A stretch of 64,000 bases of DNA from Photobacterium proteolyticum (GTDB lineage: Bacteria; Pseudomonadota; Gammaproteobacteria; Enterobacterales; Vibrionaceae). The stretch lies in assembly GCF_001939735.1 (NCBI RefSeq), contig NZ_MJIL01000088.1, forward strand, positions 85,627-149,626. Reading direction: 5' to 3'. The notes beneath the pieces are model-generated. The model did not search any database, had not been told where the DNA came from, and saw only the letters and a list, made by a program, of their open reading frames with translations. Below are positions 37,458-44,558 of the stretch, in pieces; positions within the stretch are counted from its first letter, which is position 1, and every line of letters begins with the position of its first letter. The position numbers and the translations under genes are program-made.

Positions 37458-37615
37458 GTATGGGATTTTATTAAATTTGATTTTAATCAGTCACTTACGC
37501 GTATATTTTTCACCGGATCATAAGATCAGAATATCAATAAGATCACATTAAACAAAAAGATCAGTATTTAACTGATTCAATAAAAAGAGCTTTATTTCTT
37601 GATCTTTTTCTATTA
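37458..37615 (+). other. AT-rich DNA-unwinding element with ATCA repeats
   Basis: The sequence is very AT-rich. ATCA tetramers begin at 37517, 37525, 37533, 37542 and 37560, the first four at 8-9-base steps. In V. cholerae, RctB binds single-stranded ATCA repeats in this part of the origin during opening; this stretch has the same arrangement. Confidence 0.75.
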
Positions 37616-37631
37616 ATCTTTCCGGAAAGAT
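37616..37631. promoter_or_regulatory. Palindrome upstream of rctB
   Basis: ATCTTTCCGGAAAGAT, a perfect 16-bp palindrome 23 bases before the rctB start. It is in the place where rctB autorepression is expected; it could be an operator or an RNA hairpin. Confidence 0.5.
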
Positions 37632-37654
37632 GATGCTTCTACGGCTAATGACAA

Positions 37655-39655
37655 ATGAAAGCCCCTGGTAACAACGATAATAAAACCGTCGAAAAGATTT
37701 TGATCTCAGCGCCACGATCCCACAAAGATGGCCACCTGTTCGCAATACCTTCAGCCCTTGTAGACTGGTTACCTCAGTACCAGCACTTTAAAGGTGTGAC
37801 AAAAAGTATTATTGAACTGCTTAACTTAATTTCTCTTCGCGGTCTGTCGAGCCAGGACGGAATGGTTTCAACAACTGAACTGGTAGAAGCAACTGAAGGA
37901 CAGCTAACACGTGCTGCCATTCAGCAGCGCTTGCGTGCTGCGGTCAATATCGGTTTATTCAGCCAGCAACCTGTGCGTTTTGAAGAAGGCCTGGCCGGGA
38001 AAACCATGCTGCACCACTTTCAGAATCCGGCTTTGCTGATATCCCAGCTTGGCACAGGTAGTCTGAACTCAGAACAGAGTAAGGCCCAGGAGAAACAGAA
38101 GCGCTCCAAGGCGTTGGCGCAAAACCATGTTAACCGACGTCTGTTAAACGAGTATGGCCTTGGAACCCCCCCAACCATGCCTGACGAAGCTGATCAAATT
38201 GTGGTTTCGCCAACCAGCTGGGCCGGGATCATTGATCAGGCACTGGCACCGCCAAGAACCAAGAAAAGCTATCAGAAGTCGATGGTTGCGATCAGCGGCA
38301 CTAAGGCGATCATCGAGACGCGATCCTCAAAATCGATCATGACCGTTGATGATCTGATGACCTTATTTGCCCTGTTCACGTTGACGGTGCAGTACCATGA
38401 TCATCATTTGCCGGATTATGAGATCCAGTCTCGTCACATGGGCAACAAGACCCCGATTTATATTACGGATATTCTGGCTCTTCGTGGCAAGAAAGACAGC
38501 GGACCGGCCCGTGACTCAATCCGAGAGAGTATTGACCGGATTGAATTTACCGATTTTCAGTTGCATGAGCTTACCGGTCGCTGGCTCAGCGAGAACATGC
38601 CTGAAGGCTTCAAGAGTGATCGTTTCCGCTTTCTGGCCAGAACGATCACGGCTTCGGAAGAAGCGCCGCAGGAAGGTGATGACGGCGAGATCCGGATCAA
38701 GCCCAATCTGTATATCCTGGTCTGGGAACCTTCGTTCTTCGACGAATTGCTAACTCGTGATTACTTTTTCCTCTTCCCGCCGGAGATCCTGCGCCAACAT
38801 ACGTTGGTTTTCCAGCTCTATACGTTCTTCCGGAGCCGTATGTCCCGTCGGGTCAATGACTCGATGCTGCTTAGTGAGCTCAATCAAAAACTGGCTCGCA
38901 ATATTGAATGGCGCCGTTTCTCGTCGGATCTGATCCGCGAGCTACGAAAACTGGCTGAAGGTAAGATCACTGAAGATATCTTTGCCGTCAATCTGTGGGG
39001 CTACCACTTGACGATCACACCGGAGGATCAGGATAAGCGCTATTGTGATTATCAGATTGATATTAAGTGCGATGCCGATGAGGTGATCCGTTATTCACGG
39101 GCCAAAACCACCAATGAAGGCAAGCGCTCAATGGCACCGACGATGCCAAACCCGCTGCGCAATGAAATTATGCCCAAACAGGAGCTTGATCAGCTTTCCG
39201 AGATCATCGACGGTGAGTTCGAGCCTATCCAGCGAAAAGAGGGACGGACCAAGGGCCGTTTGGGCCGTAGAGTGAAGCTGAGGAAGCACTTGGTTGAGAT
39301 TAATGCGGATGAGTTGACCATTACCCTATCCAAATATACCTCACCAGAGGCTCTACAACGAAGTATAACGGCTTTATCTGCTATGACGGGGCATTCTGCC
39401 GTTTCAATTACTGAAGAGTGCCACAGCTTGTTAGAGAAGCTCGATTGGCTTCGGGTCGGTCAGGAAGCCATTACGTACGAGACGCTCAGCAAGACCATTG
39501 AGCTGTACAACAGCCAGCAGGAAGAAAATCATCTTTCTATCGAAAAGCTGATTTCCGGTCTTGCCGTACGGCGTAAGGTTTGTAAGCTTGTGCAGGAAGG
39601 CCATATCAATGAGCAGGTCATCAAGGCGCTGGATGATATGGCAAGAGGGGTTTAA
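37655..39655 (+). CDS. rctB: Chromosome II replication initiator RctB
   Basis: 666 residues; the V. cholerae protein is about the same length. The sequence MKAPGNNDNKTVEKILISAPRSHKDGHLFAIPSALVDWLPQYQHFKGVTKSIIELLNLISLRGLSS is the conserved start. The central part holds the winged-helix DNA-binding domains and the dimer region, and the C-terminal 150 residues are the regulatory domain that limits initiation. RctB binds the 12-mers (inside the 15-mers listed) and 39-mers, opens the origin and represses itself. It is unique to Vibrionaceae and so fixes the identity of the replicon. Confidence 0.97.
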   Translation: MKAPGNNDNKTVEKILISAPRSHKDGHLFAIPSALVDWLPQYQHFKGVTKSIIELLNLISLRGLSSQDGMVSTTELVEATEGQLTRAAIQQRLRAAVNIGLFSQQPVRFEEGLAGKTMLHHFQNPALLISQLGTGSLNSEQSKAQEKQKRSKALAQNHVNRRLLNEYGLGTPPTMPDEADQIVVSPTSWAGIIDQALAPPRTKKSYQKSMVAISGTKAIIETRSSKSIMTVDDLMTLFALFTLTVQYHDHHLPDYEIQSRHMGNKTPIYITDILALRGKKDSGPARDSIRESIDRIEFTDFQLHELTGRWLSENMPEGFKSDRFRFLARTITASEEAPQEGDDGEIRIKPNLYILVWEPSFFDELLTRDYFFLFPPEILRQHTLVFQLYTFFRSRMSRRVNDSMLLSELNQKLARNIEWRRFSSDLIRELRKLAEGKITEDIFAVNLWGYHLTITPEDQDKRYCDYQIDIKCDADEVIRYSRAKTTNEGKRSMAPTMPNPLRNEIMPKQELDQLSEIIDGEFEPIQRKEGRTKGRLGRRVKLRKHLVEINADELTITLSKYTSPEALQRSITALSAMTGHSAVSITEECHSLLEKLDWLRVGQEAITYETLSKTIELYNSQQEENHLSIEKLISGLAVRRKVCKLVQEGHINEQVIKALDDMARGV

Positions 39656-39680
39656 TGTCCTTCGATAGAGTCTTTAAAAC

Positions 39681-39695
39681 ATTTACACTGTAAAT
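39681..39695. promoter_or_regulatory. parS2 site 6
   Basis: ATTTACACTGTAAAT, 26 bases past the rctB stop. Confidence 0.85.
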
Positions 39696-39837
39696 TTATT
39701 GACCGATTCGTGTGGTAACTACACAGGCGCGAAGTACTTGGAAATTGGGATAATCGACTGTTCAGAAAGTGCCTGTTTATGGCAGACGCTTACTCGCTAG
39801 CTAGAGGATAACCGATCACTTCTGAGGCTGGTTTGAG

Positions 39838-39871
39838 AGCCGGAAAAGTAATTTGCTTTTCCGGCTTTTTT
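39838..39871 (+). terminator. Terminator downstream of rctB
   Basis: Eleven-base perfect arms (39838-39848 and 39856-39866), loop TAATTTG, then six T. Confidence 0.88.
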
Positions 39872-40004
39872 GATCCTGCCAATCATACTTTATGTGTAAT
39901 AAGACAATGTTAACAAAGCAGATTTTTGACCGTTGCGAATATCGCCCTGTGAGGGTAGCTTTAACCTTGTAATAATTTGTCTAGTTATTAATAAAGGGCT
40001 CATC

Positions 40005-42281
40005 ATGTCATTGACGAGAAGGATCTGCAGTGGGTTGGGGCTCATTTACCTGACGTTGCTCTGTATGCCTGTACAAGCTTCTGCCACCAGCGAGAGGGAG
40101 AAGGTCGGCCTGGTGCTAAGCGGGGGCGGGGCAAAAGGGGCTGCCCATATCGGGGTACTGGCTGTGCTCGAAGAAAACCGTATCCCGGTCGATGTAATTA
40201 CCGGCACCAGTATGGGCGCCTATGTCGGTGGTATGTACGCGATGGGATTGTCTGCCGAAGAGATAAAAAACCGCACCCTTGCCGCGGACTGGCAAAGTGG
40301 TTACGAAGACCGTGCCAGCCGCAATGATTTAATCCTCAGGCGCAAAAAGCAGAGTGACGATTACCAGATTTATGCCGATATCGGCTTGAGTCTTGATGGT
40401 GAGTTCCAGGCCTGGCCCGGCGCGTTTCAGGGGCAGGGGATGGCAGTACTGCTGCGTAACCTGACTGATAATCTGCCGGAATTGGCCAGTTTCGATGATC
40501 TGGCGATACCCTACCGGGCTGTTGCGACCGATATTGCAAAAGTAAAACCTGTGATGATCGACAGTGGCCACCTGGCCGAAGCGATGCATGCCTCTATGAC
40601 GGTGCCGGGAGCCTTGAAGCCGGTGAATTGGCAGAACCATCTCCTAGTCGATGGCGGTGTGGTCAATAACATGCCGGTGGATGCGGCCCAGCAGCTTGGT
40701 GCCGATGCGATCATAGCCGTTGATTTGCGCGATGCGCTGTTTGAGGAAGGAGAGCTCGACAGTGCACTGAATATCATTGCCCAACTGACGACTTTCATGA
40801 CCAACAGCAGTGCGGATCAGCAAAAGTCAATGATGAAGCCGGATGACGTATACCTTGCGCCCGAGGTCTCCTTTATGCTTGCCCCGGATTTCGACAAGAT
40901 GGAGCAGGCCTATATCGCAGGAAGAAAAGTCGCCCTCGAGGCTTTGCCCAATCTGCGTCGTTTTCAGCTCTCGCCGGAGGACTACCAGGCCTATCAGAAA
41001 CGCAAGTATGACCGTCGCAGCCAGGTCAGTGCCAGTTCGGCTTATTATATAGACAGGATCGATATTGAGAATCATACTTTGCGTTCGGATCAGGCGCTGA
41101 TTGCCTTGCTGGACTTAGAGGTTGGCCGGGTGATTTCCAACGATGAACTCGAACAGGCGGTGAATAGACTTAATGCCCAAGATATCTTTGCCCGAATTAC
41201 CTATCAGATTAAACAACAGGACGATGAGAACGTCCTGACCGTCAATGTGAGCGAAAAATCATGGGGGCCGGGCTACCTCAATTTCAAGTTTTCCTTTGAA
41301 GATGACTTTGCCAACCGTTCGGATTTCGCCTTTGGTGCCCAGTACATCTATACCGATTTAACCGATAAGGGCGGTGAGTGGCAGTTTGACTGGTTGCTCG
41401 GGAGCTGGAAGAAGATTAGCACCGAATTGTATTTCCCTCTTGATTATCAGAAAAAACATTTCACGTCATTCGGACTTGGCTGGAACCGTGAGAACCGCGA
41501 GTTTAGTCTGTCAGAGGAGCAGAGGCAGCAGATAGGTCGTGAGGATCTGACTGTCATTGATGCTGAGTACCAGCAACTCAGAGGCTTTGTCGAATTAGGC
41601 TGGAATATACGTCCATGGAGCGCGATTGCGCTGGGCTATAACGGGATCAGTGGTGAGGCCAAGGAGCTTGACGGTGATAATGACAGACAGGACTATACCG
41701 CCCACGGTCCTTACCTGTCGTTTGTCTACGATGATCTGAACAACTTCTATTTCCCCACCGAGGGTATCTTGCTTGAAGCCGATGTCGGTTATAGCTTTAG
41801 CAATAGCACGCTCAATAACGAGCCGTCTATCGACGGGGAGACTATCTATTATGATGTCCTGATGATGAAGCCCTTTAACTACCAGCGTCATACCCTGGTG
41901 ACAACCTTCAAGGCCGGCGGTTCGGAGTCCGATGAGCTTATTCCGATTTACGTTCAGGATCTTGGCGGGTTGTTTAACCTGTCTGGTTTCCATCGCTATG
42001 AGCTCAACGGCCGCTATCGCCTGTTTGGTGCGCTTAACTACCGTTATCGCCTGCTGGATAATGATTTCGGCGCATTTTCGGCTCCCGTGTATATTGGTGG
42101 CTCCATCGAGCGCGGTGGGGTGTGGGATGACAGCAGTGATATTAGCTGGGAGAGCAGTATCGGAGCGGCGAGTGTCTTTCTTGCTGTCGACTCGCTCGTG
42201 GGGCCGCTGTACCTGGGTTACGGCCAGGCTGAAGCCGGAGAGAACTCCGTCTACCTTTCTGTGGGGAGTTCCTTTAATTAA
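40005..42281 (+). CDS. Patatin-like phospholipase with outer-membrane barrel (PlpD type)
   Basis: 758 residues. A signal peptide (LTLLCMPVQASA) is followed by a patatin domain with oxyanion loop LSGGGAKGAAHIG, the catalytic Ser in GTSMG, and the dyad Asp in DGGVVNNMP. A POTRA-like domain (about 345-420) and a C-terminal BamA-like 16-strand barrel ending VYLSVGSSFN follow. This is the layout of type Vd secretion, in which a lipase is exported by its own barrel. It is also common as an uncleaved surface phospholipase. ATG 40005 has AAAGGG upstream; the earlier start at 39933 is not used. Confidence 0.88.
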   Translation: MSLTRRICSGLGLIYLTLLCMPVQASATSEREKVGLVLSGGGAKGAAHIGVLAVLEENRIPVDVITGTSMGAYVGGMYAMGLSAEEIKNRTLAADWQSGYEDRASRNDLILRRKKQSDDYQIYADIGLSLDGEFQAWPGAFQGQGMAVLLRNLTDNLPELASFDDLAIPYRAVATDIAKVKPVMIDSGHLAEAMHASMTVPGALKPVNWQNHLLVDGGVVNNMPVDAAQQLGADAIIAVDLRDALFEEGELDSALNIIAQLTTFMTNSSADQQKSMMKPDDVYLAPEVSFMLAPDFDKMEQAYIAGRKVALEALPNLRRFQLSPEDYQAYQKRKYDRRSQVSASSAYYIDRIDIENHTLRSDQALIALLDLEVGRVISNDELEQAVNRLNAQDIFARITYQIKQQDDENVLTVNVSEKSWGPGYLNFKFSFEDDFANRSDFAFGAQYIYTDLTDKGGEWQFDWLLGSWKKISTELYFPLDYQKKHFTSFGLGWNRENREFSLSEEQRQQIGREDLTVIDAEYQQLRGFVELGWNIRPWSAIALGYNGISGEAKELDGDNDRQDYTAHGPYLSFVYDDLNNFYFPTEGILLEADVGYSFSNSTLNNEPSIDGETIYYDVLMMKPFNYQRHTLVTTFKAGGSESDELIPIYVQDLGGLFNLSGFHRYELNGRYRLFGALNYRYRLLDNDFGAFSAPVYIGGSIERGGVWDDSSDISWESSIGAASVFLAVDSLVGPLYLGYGQAEAGENSVYLSVGSSFN

Positions 42282-42481
42282 CTCAATTAAATGGATATTT
42301 TGACAATTCACTGACATTTAACCTGGTTAACCGGGCAAAATAGATCCTGATATAACCTTTGTCCCTTTCGAAGATAGAGATGAAGTTTCCCGGTATGGAT
42401 GTCGGGACTTTTTCATCAACCCACCCTTTCGAAAAGCAATATATGAGTTTTTGCGAGCCTACACCGGCTCGCTTTTTTTTT
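42282..42481 (+). terminator. Non-coding region with two hairpins; strong terminator at 42453-42481
   Basis: After the PlpD-like gene, the strand-specific terminator GCGAGCC, six-base loop, GGCTCGC, nine T lies at 42453-42481. A weaker hairpin TCCCGG/CCGGGA-like lies near 42389-42410, followed by CTTTTT. The distance of 170 bases from the stop codon suggests either a long 3' UTR or a short separate RNA. No gene is supported between 42282 and 42791. Confidence 0.7.
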
Positions 42482-42636
42482 GCTTGCACTTTGTCGGTCT
42501 CTGGCCCCGTCGAAGATTCTTTGTGAACCCGCCTGCAAATTCACAAATTCAGTCTGCTGAATACTTTCCTCAAATCCGCTAATTGCGAGGTTATCGCCGT
42601 TCTGTCTCCTGTTGAAAAACATGATGAAGTTCAAGG

Positions 42637-42708
42637 TTCAACATATTGAATATCAGTAATGTTTCATAATGAAACAGCACGGAGAGAGGCGGTGTTTCAA
42701 GTTGAAAC
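42637..42708. promoter_or_regulatory. Palindromic operators upstream of dhaK
   Basis: GTTTCATAATGAAAC (42661-42675) and GTTTCAAGTTGAAAC (42694-42708) share the arms GTTTCA and TGAAAC and lie 33 bases apart (three helical turns). A weaker third copy is TTCAACATATTGAA (42637-42650). Position and symmetry suit binding sites for the regulator of the dha operon, most likely DhaR encoded at 47125-49080. Confidence 0.65.
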
Positions 42709-42791
42709 AAATAGGGCTAAGTAACATCCCCTCTGTGGCTGACATACCATCAGATTCAACATTACCCCGCCAGAATAATAAGGATAGAACG

Positions 42792-43859
42792 ATGAAAAAG
42801 ATGATTAACCAAGTCGATAACGTGGTTAAGGAGCAACTGCAAGGTGTTGCCAAAGCTCATCCTGAACTCGAGGTGAGCCTGGATCCAATGTATATCGTCC
42901 GCGGCGAGCGCAAGGCAACCAAGGTTGCCCTGGTATCTGGCGGGGGAAGCGGCCACGAGCCGATGCACGGTGGTTTTGTCGGCAAAGGTATGCTGGATGG
43001 TGCCTGCCCGGGGGAGATGTTTACTTCGCCGACACCTGATCAGATGTATGAATGCGGCCAGAAAGTTGATGCGGGTGAAGGTGTTTTGTTTCTGGTTAAA
43101 AACTATACCGGCGATGTACTGAATTTTGAAACCGCGGTCGAGCTGCTCCATGCCGAGGGAATCAAGGTGCAGGCTACCCTGATTGATGATGATGTAGCGG
43201 TGAAAGATAGCTTGTATACCGCCGGACGCCGCGGTGTGGCGACAACGGTACTGGCCGAGAAGATCCTCGGGGCGGCTGCCGAGGAAGGCTACGACCTGAA
43301 TAGAATCAGCGGGTTGGCGAAGAAAATTGCCAATCGTGGTCGTTCTCTGGGCATTGCGCTATCGGCCTGTACAGTACCGGCGGCAGGAAAACCTAGCTTC
43401 GAGCTGGATGAAAAGGAAATCGAATTCGGGGTCGGGATCCACGGCGAGCCGGGCATCGAGCGACGGGCATTTACCGACGGCGATACCATCACCGGCGATA
43501 TGATGAGCGAGATCCTGGATAACCAGCCCTATGAGCGTACAGTGCGTCGCTGGAACAATGACAGTGGTGAGTGGCAGGACGAGTCCTGGGTGACAGAGCC
43601 TCTTCAGGCCGGTGACCGGGTGATTGTGCTGGTCAACAACCTGGGAGCGACCCCGCAGTCCGAGCTGTATATGGTGTACCGTAAGGTGGCGGAAATCCTC
43701 GAGCCGCTGGATATTACTATCGAACGCAGTCTAATCGGTAGCTATTGTACCTCGCTGGATATGCAGGGCCTATCGATTACGTTGCTGAAAGTCGATGACG
43801 AGATGCTTTCGCTATACGACATGCCGGTCAATACACCAGCGATGCGCTGGGGCTGCTAA
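42792..43859 (+). CDS. dhaK: Dihydroxyacetone kinase, DhaK subunit
   Basis: Binds dihydroxyacetone covalently through a hemiaminal His and passes it to phosphoryl transfer from DhaL. The 355-residue protein carries ALVSGGGSGHEPMHGGFVGKGMLDGA, the substrate-binding GIHGEPG with that His, and LVNNLGATPQSELY. ATG 42792 follows AAGGA; the 123 bases of open frame upstream contain the operators and are untranslated. It is the first gene of dhaKLM, so the PTS form of the enzyme, in which PEP rather than ATP supplies phosphate. It serves glycerol and dihydroxyacetone use. Confidence 0.95.
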   Translation: MKKMINQVDNVVKEQLQGVAKAHPELEVSLDPMYIVRGERKATKVALVSGGGSGHEPMHGGFVGKGMLDGACPGEMFTSPTPDQMYECGQKVDAGEGVLFLVKNYTGDVLNFETAVELLHAEGIKVQATLIDDDVAVKDSLYTAGRRGVATTVLAEKILGAAAEEGYDLNRISGLAKKIANRGRSLGIALSACTVPAAGKPSFELDEKEIEFGVGIHGEPGIERRAFTDGDTITGDMMSEILDNQPYERTVRRWNNDSGEWQDESWVTEPLQAGDRVIVLVNNLGATPQSELYMVYRKVAEILEPLDITIERSLIGSYCTSLDMQGLSITLLKVDDEMLSLYDMPVNTPAMRWGC

Positions 43860-43873
43860 GCGTGGAGAAGGAT

Positions 43874-44503
43874 ATGATGACAATAAGCAAACAACAGATT
43901 GTTCGGTGGCTTGAGTTAGCCGCCGAGATCTTCAAGGAACAGCAAGATTTTCTCACCGATCTCGACCGCGAAATCGGCGATGCGGATCACGGCCTTAATA
44001 TGAACCGTGGCTTCCAGAAAGTACAGGAGAAGCTACCCGGTGTCGCCGACAAGGATATCGGTACAATCATGAAAACAACTGGCATGACACTGCTGTCGAG
44101 CATTGGGGGGGCCAGCGGTCCGCTATATGGCACCTTTTTTATCCGTAGTGCCACCAGCGTTATGGCCAAGGAGGAGCTGAACCTTGCCGAGCTGACCCAG
44201 ATGCTCCAGAACGGGGTCGACGGGATTGTCCAGCGTGGTAAGGCTGAAGTCGGTGACAAAACCATGGTCGATACCTGGCACGGAATTCTTGAGAGCCTGA
44301 ACCAGGATCAGGAAAGCAGCCTTTTTGATACCCTCGACAAGGCGGTGGCCGAAGCGGAAAAAGCGATGAAGGGCACAATCCCACTTCAGGCGAAGAAAGG
44401 ACGGGCAAGTTATTTGGGCGAGCGCTCGATCGGACATCAGGATCCGGGAGCAACTTCCACCTATTTGCTCTTCTCGGCATTGCGCAGTGCCGCTGTGCAA
44501 TAG
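43874..44503 (+). CDS. dhaL: Dihydroxyacetone kinase, ADP-binding DhaL subunit
   Basis: 209 residues holding a permanently bound ADP that shuttles phosphate from DhaM to dihydroxyacetone on DhaK. The Asp-rich Mg-binding motif DREIGDADHGLNMNRG is complete, as are SSIGGASGPLYGTFF and the closing RASYLGERSIGHQDPGATST. ATG 43874 is preceded by GGAGAAGG and lies 14 bases after dhaK. Operon order dhaK-dhaL-dhaM is kept. Confidence 0.94.
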   Translation: MMTISKQQIVRWLELAAEIFKEQQDFLTDLDREIGDADHGLNMNRGFQKVQEKLPGVADKDIGTIMKTTGMTLLSSIGGASGPLYGTFFIRSATSVMAKEELNLAELTQMLQNGVDGIVQRGKAEVGDKTMVDTWHGILESLNQDQESSLFDTLDKAVAEAEKAMKGTIPLQAKKGRASYLGERSIGHQDPGATSTYLLFSALRSAAVQ

Positions 44504-44522
44504 TCGCGTTTCTTTGCGGTTC

Positions 44523-44543
44523 GAGGTGGCATCAGGCCACCTC
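44523..44543 (+). other. Intercistronic hairpin between dhaL and dhaM
   Basis: Perfect 8-base arms GAGGTGGC/GCCACCTC, loop ATCAG, no T run. It probably affects mRNA stability or balance of subunits rather than ending transcription. Confidence 0.5.
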
Positions 44544-44558
44544 AGTTAAGGTTAGATT

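Larger units (their letters stand above)
36373..37654. other. oriCII: Origin of chromosome II (oriII) with control region
   Basis: A 1.28-kb non-coding region between divergent parA2 and rctB. From left to right it holds the parA promoter, a parS2 site (36585), three 39-mers, dispersed iterons, a DnaA box (37306), six iterons in a 23-bp ladder (37328-37457), an AT-rich unwinding zone and a palindrome before rctB. This is the plan of the vibrio chromosome II origin: the left half acts as the negative-control (inc) region and the right half as the minimal origin. Many GATC sites are present, in line with its Dam dependence in V. cholerae. Antisense frames inside it are not supported. Confidence 0.92.

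Noticed and set aside
37548..37745. 65-codon minus-strand frame in the unwinding zone
   Set aside because: Overlaps rctB and the origin, lacks a ribosome site. An rctA-like transcript may exist but no protein is supported.
34175..39655. Reading the replicon as a large plasmid
   Set aside because: RctB, the 39-mers, parS2 and housekeeping genes such as pdxH and tmcA nearby are typical of vibrio chromosome II, not of a plasmid.
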